64,000 nt of DNA from assembly GCA_035048495.1 (NCBI GenBank), contig CM068547.1, positions 20,343,913 to 20,407,912 of the forward strand. The letters run 5' to 3'. Below, one piece after another: positions 1 through 13,800 of the stretch. Numbering within the stretch: the first letter of the stretch is position 1; every line of letters begins with the position of its first letter. The DNA is from Euptelea pleiosperma. Its lineage: Eukaryota > Streptophyta > Magnoliopsida > Ranunculales > Eupteleaceae. The position numbers and the translations under genes are program-made. Under the pieces are notes generated by a model. The model saw only the letters and a list, made by a program, of their open reading frames with translations, was not told where the DNA came from and searched no databases.

Positions 1-148
1 TATGATCCATAAACTTCCGTTCTTATGTGGGGCCCACATGATTTATCAATTCTAGTTATTATTTGTGGCCCGCACGAACTATCGCTCTTTGTTCTTATGT
101 TGGGCCACGTGATCTATCAACATTTGTTCTTATGTGGGTCACACATGG
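1..148. repeat. 36-bp tandem repeat at left window edge
   Basis: Units beginning gttcttatgt or gttattattt start at 19, 55, 91 and 126, a regular period of about 36 bp. Each carries a diverged core like tgtgggcccacatgat followed by a variant of tatcaa. The array is cut by the window edge, so its full length is unknown. No gene is visible in it. Confidence 0.6.
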
Positions 149-757
149 TCGTGTAGAACTAAACGTCGGTCTTGACCTTTAAAGGTATGCGCCTTGAGTA
201 TGTGGACCTTCAAGATGCACTACCAAACACAGCCATGTGTGGTTCTTAGTGCAGTCCGGCCGCTCGCACCTAAAAATGCACATACAGCTAGTCTCACTCT
301 ACCCCAAAAAATTCTAGTTACAACCCTAACTAATTGCTTGGACAGATTTTGTAACTCTGTCCATTATTCTGTCCAATTTAGTACACAAAAAAGTATTTTT
401 AAGGCTCTGTTTGTTTTTACCGAACGCGCGGGCATGGGCGCAGATGTCCGCCACCGCGCCTATCGGATGCGAACAACACACCATACTTCGTCTCGACATC
501 AATATCTTTCACACGAAGTCACGAACTACCATTAAATCCCAGGAGGCTGTATCCACTGTCAGATCTGAGGCTTCCAACTTCTAACGATCAAGATCTCACG
601 CGGAGTTACTGCCCGAACTGCCCGAGAGGAGAGCTTCGACTTTCCCTTTCTTAAGGAGACCGTCAACAAAGGCAGAAACCCTCTGCGAAGCGCCAGGGGA
701 GAGACGAAACTCACTCGCTCTCTCTTCTCGCTCTATCTTCTCGCTCTCAAAAACAAA
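149..757 (+). promoter_or_regulatory. Upstream region and first 5'UTR exon of the DnaJ gene
   Basis: This is the sequence directly upstream of the DnaJ gene. From about 700 to 750 it becomes a CT-rich stretch (tctctcttctcgctctatct), typical of plant leader exons, and it ends at a GT splice donor at 758. I see no convincing TATA box or heat-shock element, so the transcription start is not placed. A short open frame at 194-535 has no recognisable protein features and is not called as a gene. Confidence 0.45.
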
Positions 758-1758
758 GTAAGATCTCTCTCGTCTTCGATTTGATTTAGTTTATGTTCTT
801 TCGGTACATTTAAAAAACCACGGATTTGGGCTCAGATTAGGTTTGCTTTCCTAAGCTAATTTTTCTCCTGGTCTTTGATGGATTGCTTTTTATCTTGAAT
901 GCTCAGATATTCTTTCTATTTTGTATGATTCTTGATGGCAAATAGATTGGATTTTGCAGGATTTTGGATGAGTTTTATAGGCTTTTGATTCTGATGCTTT
1001 GCTGCTTAGATTGTTGAGGTTGTTGGTGTCGGTGTGTTAGGGTTTGAACTCTGAATCTAGGGGGTTTGCTTGTTTTCTTTGGTTTTCTATATCAGTCTTC
1101 TCTTTTCTCCCCATTCTTGTTTGCTGTTTTTTGAGTGGAAAATTTTGTTTGAAATTGCTCCAGTTTTGTGTTCTTAGCCATTTTAAAGAGTCTCATTTGG
1201 GGTGGTTTTCCTCCACCTTTGAATTTTATTTTTGAGTTTTTCTCTAGTGGAGGTCTCTTCCTTTGATTTGATGATCTGATGTATCTGTTACGGTCTGTAG
1301 AGATCATTGTTTATTTGGACCAATTGGACTACTGGGTTGGGTTTTTGGTTTGATGTAGATCTTAATGGTTCTGTTTCATTTTTTGTATTCAAGGATGCAC
1401 TGAGATATTTTCTCGGTAACTCTCTTGAAATTTCTTAATTTCGATCTAGTACCTTTAAATTTGATTCAAATTATTTGTTTCTATTATAACTTAATGGGTT
1501 GTTTTTGTAAGTGGTCATAGCTGCGTTCTCTAAAGAATTTCCTGTATTGGGAGCTGGCCAAATATAAGGGTCGTGTGTATTCCAGTTAGAGAACCATTTT
1601 ATGCAGCCTGTTATTTATTACGATAATATGTTTGTTAACTATTTGAATGCAAAGCTGATGGATAGATTCTGGTTGCTTGATGTTTTGAAGTTTTGATAAC
1701 TTTGATTGTTTTCTGATTTCCCACTAATGCTATGAACGTGTTATTTATGTTTATTCAG
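758..1758 (+). other. Putative 5'UTR intron of the DnaJ gene
   Basis: A donor (aaa|gtaaga) at 758 follows the CT-rich leader, and a pyrimidine-rich acceptor (tttattcag) ends at 1758. The interior is T-rich, as plant introns are. Removing it would leave an 84-nt leader (1759-1842) before the ATG. Leader introns are common in plant genes, but here the call rests on splice signals and base composition only, with no transcript evidence. Confidence 0.6.
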
Positions 1759-1842
1759 GATCCCCAGTGAATTGAGTGATTAAAGGTTTTAGTTTGGTTT
1801 CGTAACTGTGTAAGTGGTGATATTTAACTGCTGCCATAAATC

Positions 1843-4800
1843 ATGTTTGGACGTGCCCCAAAGAAGAGTGACAATACCAAATACTATGAGATTCTTGGTG
1901 TTTCGAAAAGTGCAAGTCAAGATGAGCTAAAGAAGGCCTATAGAAAAGCTGCCATAAAGAATCATCCGGACAAGGGTGGAGACCCTGAGAAGGTGAGCCT
2001 TTTCCCCTTCTCCATCTTGGTGTGGGTTACTTTTTTGTTACTAGTGTTAGTGGGACCTGATCTTCAAATGACCATATTGGCTGTAATGCATGGAGAGTAT
2101 GTTTTTCCTTAATGTTGAATTTTTTCATTAGCATTAAAAAAGTAAAAGTGCCTACACCGTTTGGTAAGTTGTATTAGTATTCAATTTAAAGAATCTTCCC
2201 TATTTTGCATCTGGGAGAAAAAGAGTATTGTTTTGATGGTCCTGGTTTTATTTCATGACTATCGTCTATATAATCCATGGAGTGTGTGTTTGTTATGATG
2301 AATTGTTGCTTTGATAGCATTTGGAGATAGAATATGATACTGGTCGCTTGGGCTGTATTTTTATCACTATATTAAGAATCTTCACTTTACGGTGGGATAT
2401 ATCAAGCTTTTAATTTAGGTTTAAACTTCTGTTGTGTTTCTTACTCTCCTTTTTTCTCTTTGCTACAAAGAGTTGAATGTTTAAGTTGCATTTGGTACGG
2501 GGTTTGGGATAAGTATTCACATGTTAATGCTTGAGAAACATGGTTCAAAAGGAGTGTAATATATAAGTTGTAGAAATCGTCTGCAATAAATACTGCTGAT
2601 ACATTTCATTCAAGTGCTACCTTCAGCTGAATTCATTTAAATTTGCCATTTGATAAATGCTACAACATTACTTATTTTAATTTTGTATTAAAAAACCAAG
2701 ATAAAAAAGAAATATAATAAAAAATAAAAATTTGAATTATTTTAATTTTGGGAAATTTCCCAAATAATTTATAAAATCGTTGTTTATGACCAGAATGTCG
2801 ATAACTTTTTTGAAATCCACACAAAAGCAACAATTTTTGAGTTTGCCCTTAACCTTTTTGGCAAAACTCGGAAATGCCATGCAAAAGGCATTGACGACGT
2901 GCCCGCAACGATCGTTTGCATAGATTCTTCCTAATAAAGCTTGATTTTGGAGGCTTTAAAGTAAACTGTTTGATTGTAGATGGTAGCATCGAACGGTTGG
3001 GAGATTAGAAAATTACTATTCATCCTCTGTGAACAGTCACATCTACACGTCGTATGAGCAAACCTTAATGATGATTGTGTACGTGGAGAGAATTTTTTCG
3101 TGGTCACGGTCTTCGATGACGGCCCGTTATCAAAGGTTTACTCCGTCGAAACATTCTCATCCCTATCATTTTTCCTCTTAAACTCTCTTTTGAAAATCTT
3201 CTCTCTGAGAACGACCTCTGCAACTTGACAAATTGAAACCCTACAACGGGAATGTGAACGGGAACGTGCACGGATTATAGTTCCTTGTCATTGTTTTACC
3301 CTTGTCATCGGTTCGATCTTCCTTGTCATCGTTTTGATCTTCCTTGTCATCGGTTTGCACTTCCTTATCATCGTTTTCATCTTTCTTGTCAGCGGATTGC
3401 CAGTGATTATCGGTATCGATATCCCTTGTCATCGGTTTTCCCCTTCTTGTCTCATTGGTTTTTCATTCCTTGTCATCAGTTTTCCCTTTCTTGTCATCGA
3501 TTTGCACTTCTTTTTCATCAATGGACCTAAATACTAAGATTTAATTTATCCATTGGATTAGAGCTTTTCTCATGAGCCGTGTTTTTAATCGTTGAAGTGG
3601 CCCACTATTCCCGATCGTTGATCGTATAGATGTTGGGACCAACCTTAGGTGTCCATATATACAATGATGTCATCTTTTTGTAAGAATTTGTTTTTGTTTG
3701 TTAGAATCTGTTATCTATTTTCTAGGATCCTGATGCACGTAGATCGTTACATATGATAAGAATATTACATCATTAGTGGAAGAATATACATATTGGTTAA
3801 TATTATATATATACATTGGTAGGACATCGTTCTTTATCTTCCATTACCCCGTCGTAGAGACGTATGAGGTCCAAACTTTCATTTGAATCCATAGAAAAAG
3901 AAAGATGGAGTGAGTTCCTTTGACTTCTTACCGTTTTATGATCTCCGTGAAATGGGAAGCTTCGGAGAAGACGAAAAAAACAAAAAAGATACGAGAAAGA
4001 AAGAAGAAATGTTGGAGAAGAAGTGGGTTGCAGAGGAAGAAAGAGAAGAGAGCTTGAAAGCTTGGAGGAGAAGAAAGTTTGGAGGAGAGAAGTGTAAAGA
4101 GAGAACATGATTTGAGGTTCTTATGGGGAAGGGAAATTTCCCAAATAATCAAATGATTTGATTGATGTACTTGTACTTTTTTTGATAAGGTAAAGATTTT
4201 ATTGGAAGGGAGAAACAAGATACAAAGGAGGTCGAGGAAACCTCTTAAGGGAGCAAAACAAAAAGCAAACTAGGCCTCTACACTCTTAAAACAGTTTGGA
4301 CCAAAGGAAGAGGTAGGAATTGATAGAGATAACTATATCTAGGGAGGACGATTCTTTGCCTCGAAAAATCCTCCTATTTCGCTCATTCCAGAGACCCCAC
4401 CAGACTGCGAACAGAAGGATACTCCGTAGTCTTCGCCCACAAGGAGGGAAGCACCTAGAGGTCCAACTCCTTATCGTCAAGCTAATTGATGCTTGGAGGA
4501 TCCATGAGATACCAAAGATACCGAAAAAGAGGCCCAATGAAGGAGAAGATGATTGACTGATTCTCCATTTTCTTTGCACATCACACAATAGTTCGGCACC
4601 ACCCACTTTTTCTTGATCAAGTTATCCATCGTGAGTATCTTCTCTAGGGAGGCCCACCACACAAAGAAGGCAACTTTCAACGGCACCCTCGAATCCCATA
4701 CCTTGGCTTCAGGAAAGCCATCACTCTTGGAAGAGATCAGGAGATTCACCGTCAGTCTCCTAGCCTCCTCTACCATTGCATAGAACGATTGGACGGTGAA

Positions 4801-7800
4801 TAAGCTGTTAGATTTTTCGATTCACCATACTGCATCCTCCCTGCACCTGTCTATCGTCACCCCATTCAGCTTCTGAAGAAGAGCCGCCATCTTTGGGATT
4901 TCCCAATCATTAAGGTTACGCCTCAGCCCCAAATGCCAAGTCAAACCGGTTCTCTCCTCCACAATGAGCTGCACCATGCTCTCTTTGCGATCTGAGATCT
5001 CGAATAACCGGGGGAAATCATCCTTGAGGGGTTTGTCTCTGCACCACACATCTAGCCAAAATTTCACCCTGTCACCCTTGCCTACCTTGAACCGGATGCC
5101 CTTAATGAAGGAAGCCAACATCTTCTTGATCCCCTTCCACACCCCACAGCTGTAAGAGGAGCGGACCTCTCTACTTAGCCAACCCATAGAGTTGACTCCA
5201 TGCCTAGCCACCACCACTTTTCTCCATAAGTTGTCAACCTCCTGAGAGAAGCGCCATAGCCATTTGCCCAGAAGGGCCTGGTTCATGACTCTAAGATTCT
5301 TGATGCCTAGGCCTTCATATTTCTTGGGAGAGCACACAAGGTTCCAATCCACTAACAGGTAACCAGTACCCTCATCACTACCAACCTAGAGGAAGTGACG
5401 CATCAGCTTATCCATTTTTTTGACTACTCCCGCCGGCATAGAGAAAAGGGATAGGTAAATAGGTGTGAAGATTGGAGAGAGTGCTCTTGAACAACACTAT
5501 CTCCCACCTTTCGACAAATACTTAGCATTCTGGATGGCTAATCTCTTCTCGCACCTTTCTAAGACTGAATCCCAAAGAGCTTTTGAACAATAGGGGGCTC
5601 CAAGAGGCAACCCTAGGTAAGTAGTTGGTAGGTGGCCAACTTCCTCCCCAAGCGTAGAACCAAGGCCCGAAAGGTTCTCGATGTCACCTATAGGGTAGAT
5701 GTGGCTTTTACCATAATTGACTTTGAGCCCCGACATTGCTTCGAAGCAAACCAGGAGCCCTTTCAGAACTCGGCATTGATCCTTATCCGCCTCAATTAGA
5801 ATCAAAGTGCCATCGGCGAACTGAAGATGAGAGATCATAAGACCCGAGACCCCAATACTAAACTCGTGAAGCAGTCTTTGATCTATCACTCTGGATACCG
5901 GTCTACTCAGCGCCTCAGTCACTATAATAAATAGGAAAGGCGAGAGGGTGTAATGACCCTATTTCTAGCAATATTATAGTAGACTTTTTATAATACTTTG
6001 AACATTATATGTATGCTATTTTAAAGGTCTCAACAATAGCTTTCTATCGGTATCAAGTTTGTCCAAATCGGACGTGCGAGTCAAAAGTTATTTTGTTTAG
6101 TTCTGGGCAACATTTTAAGTTTTATTAAAATTTGAAAAAAAAAGACAATTTTCAAAATTATAGTCCCACATCGGATATGAATGAAAAGTTCTGAGTTTTC
6201 AACCTCTATAAATACAAAGCAATGCCTTGAGAAAATTACATCAATTTGGGTATTTGCATTCTAACCCCTGAGGTAAGAATATTTGCAAAAAAAATCCCTA
6301 AACTAGAAGAAATTCTAGAAAAATTCTCAGGAATTCTTGAAAATATTTAGGTCCCTTGACAAGTTTTTGTGGGGCCTACTGCCTCGAGATACGCGTTATC
6401 TCGAGATTCGCATCGTACGAGGTTGAAAGATTTGGGATTCTAGCGTATTCACTTGTAAGTACATAGTTATTTATTTTATGCCTTTATTTATTTAATTGAT
6501 TAATTATTATTTATTTATAAATATTATTTTTATTTTTTATTTTTGAAATAGTAGAAAATTCACAGAATATTGTAGAAAAATTCTATTATTTTTGGGGAAA
6601 ATGTCTGAAAATGTTATTCTTGTGATCTGTTAAATTTTAGCAAGAAAAAAATCCCAGTTCTTGTATTTTCTACATAAAATGTGTAAATGCATTGATAATT
6701 TCTTGGAATCTTAAAAGCATGAAATTATGATAGATGAGGACATTTGTAATCTATTTAGTTGGATGAAGTCATGTTCAAATTTATTTAAAATGAGATATAT
6801 GCGTTTTTCATCCGTTTTATGTATTCGCTTTCTAAGATATTAATAGGGCTTAAATGTTCTTATTTTTAGTTTCAAAATGCAAAAATATGAATGTTATGCA
6901 TGTAAAGATGTTTCTACAAATATTATTTCATGCATATAAATACGATTAAGGACATGAATAAGAACGTGATTGGGAATGTGGAATATCAGATTAGTTGGAA
7001 TCAGGCGTTGTCTCATTTCTTTGAGACCCGTTGGGGTTTTAGTCTCCTAAAGCATCAGGCGTTGTCTTATTTCCTTAAGACCCCTTGGGGTTCCAGTCCC
7101 CTAAAGAAGATGCATTGTCTCATTCATGAGATCCCTCGGGTATTTATACCTAAAAGAAAATTAGGGAATCCGGAGAGAGGATACCTAATGAAACAATTAG
7201 TGTGTACATTAGGGAGTTTACTTGTGGACTATAAGTGTTGACATCGTACACTAGGACCGATGGAATGTTGGTACGGAATACATCAAAATTGATAGTTTGA
7301 CTTTATAGAAATGGTCACGGGTATTCTGATAAGAGAAATGTTGACTGTTATATGAAAAGTCTTCATTGTATTCGAAGTTATACTTAAGTAATTGATGAAG
7401 AATTGAGTTTTATCGAATTACATGTGAAATTAATTTGCAAATCGTATTTGTTTTAAAATAAACAAAAGTCGCTGATTTAAGTGGTTTTACGCATGAGGAA
7501 TGTACTTATTGGGCCCTAGCTCATCGTTTTAAAATGTTTTGTTTTCAGGAAAGGATAAGGGGAAGTTGGTCTGATGCTTCCAGCATTTCTGTTGATAGAC
7601 TTGTGCTAGAGACGATGTTATATTTTGTTTAATTTTTTTATCTTGTAGAAGGATAAATGAGTTATGTAAGTCGTTTGACCGTTTAGTAATATGTATTTGG
7701 GAGTACGATATATATACAATGTTTTCTTTTGGATGGGCATATTACGGTTTTGTTTGAGGTGAGAGATCTTCTAACATTATTAATGTGTCAATGAAGTGCG

Positions 7801-10800
7801 TTTCGTCTTATGGATTGTTAAACAAAATTAAAAAAATTATCCAGTGTATTTCCGCTGCATCGTGATACCAATTTTGTTTAACTGTGTGTTTGTATGATCA
7901 GATCGCGCCTCAAGATACGAGAAAGGTCGATATGACCCAATATTGGATTTGGGGGCGTGACAGCTTGGTATCAGAGCTTTAGGTTACTAGTCCTCGGAAA
8001 TATAGTAACTTAGCCAAATTGAATAATACATTTTCATCAAATCGTATATTAATTAAGATCATAATACGACCTTACGAATGAAGAACTAACAAGATAAAGA
8101 ACATCATAATACGATTCCTTGTTATTTTTAAAACTATTTATTGTGCTCGTCCCTAACTCGTCCTTTTGTTATAAAGGCAATGAGAAGTGGAAGAGGAAGA
8201 GGTAAGAATACCTCATGTACGCCTACTCCAGAGGCAGGTGCAGAGGCTCAGTTAGCTGGCGTTTACGCGGCTTTGGGTCATATCACTGCTGCCTTGGACC
8301 GGCATGTTCAGGAGGTTCGTCCCGAGCCAGCTCGTGCTCGCCCGGATGATAGTTTGCAAGAGTTCCAACGACTACGAGTGCCGGAGTTCAGAGGTCTTCC
8401 TGAACCAATGGAAGCCGAGGGGTGGTTACGTGAGGTAGATAGGATTTTTCGGGCTATGAGATGCCCTGAGGACCGTAAGGTGGAGTTGGCCACCTTTATG
8501 TTGAAGGGCGATGCTATGACTTGGTGGGACATGGTGCGTTCCGTGAGAGACGATGTGGTCTTTATATGGGAAGAGTTTAGGGGACTATTTCTGGAGAAGT
8601 ACTTCCCCGTTTCTGTCCGAGATCAGCTCGAGGCAGACTTCTTGGCCCTCGAGCAGGGTTCCATGACTGTGGCACAGTATGTGACCCAGTTTGATCGTTT
8701 GGCAGATTATGCACCACACATCATCTCGACAGAGGAGAGAAAGGCGAAGAGATTTCAGGCGGGCCTCAAGTCTGGAATTAGGAGGATGATTGTGGGTCAG
8801 TTGATTCATGTGTATGCCACCACCGTAGAGATGGCATTGGCGCTGGAGAAGGATACCAGCATTTCCTGAAGGATCGTACAGATCCTAAGGGAAAGGGTCG
8901 AGTTGCACCTACTGCTCCCCAGAGATATTCGGATTCAGCTAAGAAGCCGAAGTTATCTGTTCCTACCATTGCTGCACACCCGATCAACTCCGCCCCTCCT
9001 CATCAGATTGTGCGAGCAGATAGGCTTTGTTACAACTGCAATGGTGTAGGACACTTATAGAGGCACTGCCCTCGTGCACCATATCAGGAGCCTATGAGCA
9101 ATACTCAGAGGCCGAATATACCGGGGCGAGTCTTTGCCATTACACAGCAGGATGCGAGTGCATCCAAGAATGTGGTAGAAGGTACTCTTCTGATCTCACA
9201 CTTGTATGCTAAAGTGTTGATTGATTCGGGTTCTACCCATTTTTTTTATCTATTACGTTTGCATATGCTTTAGGCTTTGAATTCGAGTCATTAGATTTTA
9301 CGCTTACTGTATCTACACCTCTAGGAGGGAACTGTATTGTAGATCAAATGTGTAAGAGTTGTTTGATTCGGATAGGGGATCATGATTTGACTGCTGACTT
9401 GATCCTATTAGAGATGACGGATTTTGACGTTATTCTCGGGATGGACTTGCTGTCAGCATATCATGCGACAGTGGATTGTTATGCGAAGAGGGTGACGTTC
9501 TAGATACCGGGACAGCCTCCTTTTCAGTTTGTGGGTGCAAAATTATCACCCCATGCATCAGTAGTATCGGCCTTACGTGTTTATAAGAAACGTCGGGCCG
9601 ATTGTACTAGTTTCCTAGCCTTTCTAGAGGGGGAAGAGAGCAAGAGGGTACTAGTGGAGCAGATTCCTGTAGTTAGTGAGTTCATGGATATCTTTCCAGA
9701 GAAACTACTAGGATTGCCTCCAAAGAGAGAAGTTTTGAGTTTTCCATTGAGCTTATGCTAGGGACTTCACCTATTTCTAAGGCGTCATACAGAATGGCAC
9801 CTGCAGAGCTCAAAGAACTGAAGGTTCAGGTGGAAGACTTAGGAACTAAGGGCTTCATAAGACCAAGTGTCTCCCCTTGGGGCGCTCTGGTCCTGTTCGT
9901 GAAGAAGAAAGATGGTTCCCTGAGGATGTGCATCGACTACAGACAAATCAACAAGGTCACGGTGAAGAATAAATACCCTTTGCCGCGGATTGATGATCTG
10001 TTTGACCAGTTGAGGGGAGCCCATTACTTTTCGAAGATAGACTTGAGGTCTGGGTATCATCAGCTCAGAGTGAAAGATGAGGATATCTTGAAGACAGCAT
10101 TTCAGACACGATATGGCCACTATGAATTTCTAGTCATGCCATTCGGATTGACGAATGCTCCAGCTGCATTTATGGATCTGATGAACCGAATCTTCCGATT
10201 GTACCTCGATCAGTTCATCATCGTCTTTATTGATGATATCCCGATCTACTCACGGACTCAAGAAGAGCACGATCAGCATCTGCGACTAGCCCTACAGACG
10301 TTGAGAGATCATCGACTCTATGCCAAGTTCAGTAAATGTGAATTCTGGCAAGAGGATGTAAAGTTCTTGGGTCATGTTATTTCCGGGGAGGGAATCTCAG
10401 TTGATCCGTCGAAGGTTGAAGCAGTGTTGAACTGGGAGCCCGCCGAGCAGTGTTACTGAAATTCGGAGTTTCTTGGGTTTGGCGGGCTATTGATGGATTC
10501 TCCAGCATTGCTACGCCGTTGACATGCCTCACAGGGAAGGGTGTAAAGTTCGAGTGGGACGAGAAGTGTTCTTCTGCCTTTGAAGAGCTGAAGACTCGTC
10601 TAACTACTTCACCTGTTCTGACAATTCCGTCCGATGAGGGGGGCTTTGTCATTTACAGTTATGCATCATTGAAGGGACTTGGTTGTGTCTTGATGCAGAA
10701 TGGGAAGGTGATCGCTTATGCTTCGAGACAGTTGAAGATTCATGAGCAAAATTACCTACCCACGACCTTGAGCTTGCAGCAGTTGTCTTTGCGCTCAAGA

Positions 10801-13800
10801 TTTGGCGTCATTACCTCTACGGTGAGAAGTTCGAGCTTTACTCTGATCACAAGAGTTTGAAATACATTTTCACTTAGAGGGAGCTGAACATGAGGTAGAG
10901 ACGATGGATGGAGTTCCTGAAGGACTATGACTTCACTCTCCAGTACCACCCAGGCAAGGCCAATGTCGTGGCAGATGCACTGAGCCGAAAACAGAGTGGG
11001 ACTATATTTTGCCTTTTGGGCCAGGAGGTAGAATGGCCGGATGCTGAGGGGGACCGTGAACCTCAGATTTCGACACAGTACCCCAAGATCCTTGTCTCAC
11101 ACTTGGTGGTCGAACCCTCTTTGGTTAGAAGGATTATAGAGGCACAGCATGGGAAGGGAGGGTCTGATGCCGTCCGCCATACTATCTCGAAGGAGTTGAC
11201 TTTTCACTCAGATGGCAGTCTAAGGTACCGTGAGAGATTGTGGGTACCTGAAGACAATGATGACCTGAAACGGGAGATTCTCGATGAGGATCATTGTACT
11301 CGTTACACGATACATCCAGGCAGCTCTAAGATGTACCAAGACTTATGTAGGCAGTTTTGGTGGAATAACATGAAGAGGGAGATTGCTCAATATGTGTCGA
11401 GATGCCTAACATGTCAGCAGATCAAGGTAGAGCATTAGAAACCAGGAGGCACCCTGCAGCCTCTACCTATCCCAGAGTGGAAGTGGGATAATGCGTCAAT
11501 GGATTTTGTGATGGGTCTACCTAAGACTCGTCAGAACCATGACTCCATTTGGGTAATCGTGGACAGATTGACGAAGTCTGCTCATTTCTTGGCTGTCAGA
11601 GCCACTCACAGTGTCGATCTGAGCAGATTGTACGTCAAAGAGATTGCCAAACTACACGGTATCCCAGTCTCCATTGTGTCTGATAGAGATCCGAAGTTCA
11701 CCTCGAAGTTCTAGAAGAGTTTTCAGAGTGCCTTCGGGACAAAGTTGAATTTTAGTTCAGCTTTTCACCCTCAAACAGACGGGCAAACAGAGCGAGTGAA
11801 TCAAATCTTGGAAGATTTACTCAGAGCTTGTATAATGGACTTTAAGGGCAGTTGGGAGGATCACTTGCCGCTTGTGGAGTTCGCATACAATAATAGCCAT
11901 CAGTCAAGCATCGACATGGCACCCTATGAGGCTCTGTACAGAAGACCTTGTAGATCTCCAGTGTGCTGGGTAGAGGTTGGAGAGAGAAGCTTGCTTGGTC
12001 CTGAGGTGGTGCAGGAGACCACTGAGAAGATCGGGATCATTCGAGAACGTCTCCTTGCGGCGCAGAGTCGGCAGAAGTCTTATGCTAATCTGCATCGCCG
12101 TAAGCTTGAGTTCTCCATCGGCGACCATGTCTTCTTGAAGGTATCACCAGTCAGAGGAGTGATGAGGTTCGGCAAGAAAGGGAAGTTAGCACCGAGGTTC
12201 ATTGGACCTTTCTTCGTCCTTGATAGGATTGGTGAGGTTGCCTATCGCTTAGCTTTGCCTACTCAGTTGGCCGGAGTTCACGACGTCTTCCATGTCTCGA
12301 TGCTTCGCAAGTACGAGCTGGATCCATCTCACGTGCTTGATTGGAAGTCTTTAGAGCTCCGAGAGGATGTTTCATATGTTGAACAACCTGTCTGTATCCT
12401 CGCCACGAAAGAACAAGTGTTGTGCACTAAAGTGATCCCCTTAGTGAAGGTGTTGTGGCAACACCACAACATTGAGGATGCCTCTTGGGAACTAGAGGCT
12501 GACGTCAGAGAGAAGTATCCACATTTGTTTTCGGATTAGGCATGCCTAATTTCGAGGACGAAATTCCTTATAAGGAGGGTGGGATGTAATGACCCTATTT
12601 CTAGCAATATTATAGTAGACTTTTTATAATACTTTGAACATTATATGTATGCTATTTTAAAGGTCTCAACAATAGCTTTCTATCGGTATCAAGTTTGTCC
12701 AAATCGGACGTGCGAGTCAAAAGTTATTGTGTTTAGTTCTGGGCAACATTTTAAGTTTTATTAAAATTTGAAAAAAAAAGATAATTTTCAAAATTATAGT
12801 CCCACATCGGATAGGAATGAAAAGTTCTGAGTTTTCAACCTCTATAAATACAAGGCCATGCCTTGAGAAAATTACATCAATTTGGGTATTTGCATTCTAA
12901 CCCCTGAGGTAAGAATATTTGCAAAAAAATCCCTCAACTAGAAGAAATTCTAGAAAAATTCTCAGGAATTCCTGAAAATATTCAAGAGGTCATTTGAAAA
13001 GTTTTTGTGGGGTCTACTGCCTCGAGATACGCGTTACCTCGAGATTCGCATCGTACGACGTTCAAAGATTTGGGATTCTAGCGTATTCACTTGTAAGTAC
13101 ATAGTTATTTATTTTATGCATTTATTTAATTAATTAATTAATTAATTATTTATTTAATTGATTAATTATTATTTATTTATAAATATTATTTTTATTTTTT
13201 ATTTTTGAAATAGTAGAAAATTCACAGAATATTGTAGAAAAATTCTAGAAAATTCTATTATTTTTGGGGAAAATGTCTGAAAATGTTATTCTTGTTATCT
13301 GTTAAATTTTAGCAAGAAAAAAAATCCCAATTCTTGTATTTTCCACATAAAATGTGTAAATGCATTGATAATTTCTTGGAATCTTAAAAGCATGAAATTA
13401 TGATAGATGAGGACATTTGTAATCTATTTAGTTGGATGAAGTCATGTTCAAATTCATTTAAAATGAGATATATGCGTTTTTCATCCGTTTTATGTATTCG
13501 TTTTCTAAGATATTAATAGGGCTTAAATGTTCTTATTTTTAGTTTCAAAATGCAAAAATATGAATGTTATGCATGTAAAGATGTTTCTACAAACATTATT
13601 ATTTCATGCATATAAATACGATTAAGGACATGAATAAGAACGTGATTGGGAATGTGGAATATCAGATTAGTTGGAATCAGGCGTTGTCTCATTTCTTTGA
13701 GACCCGTTGGGGTTTTAGTCCCCTAAAGCATCAGGCGTTGTCTTATTTCCTTAAGACCCCTTGGGGTTCCAGTCCCCTAAAGAAGAGGCGTTGTCTCATT

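Noticed and set aside
400..757. Heat-shock elements upstream of the DnaJ gene
   Set aside because: I looked for alternating GAA/TTC pentamers and found only scattered half-sites, not a convincing element.
3285..3537. Overlapping open frames on both strands with repeated FLVIGL/CHRFDL or DDKED patterns
   Set aside because: They are by-products of a 21-bp minisatellite whose period is divisible by three, inside a DnaJ intron.
3910..4110. Lys/Glu-rich small protein candidate
   Set aside because: Purine-biased low-complexity intron sequence; the opposite strand is equally open; no start context or homology cue.
6930..7241. Three similar open frames (6930-7241 +, 13606-13974 +, 15203-15556 -) that look like a small protein family
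   Set aside because: All lie at the same place in copies of one gypsy LTR and cover the non-coding hairpin repeats; similarity comes from the LTR, not from a gene.
7966..7977. tRNA-like sequence TGGTATCAGAGC (also 22430-22441 and the complement at 33629-33640)
   Set aside because: Only the 12-base primer complement is present, next to LTRs; no tRNA fold exists around it.
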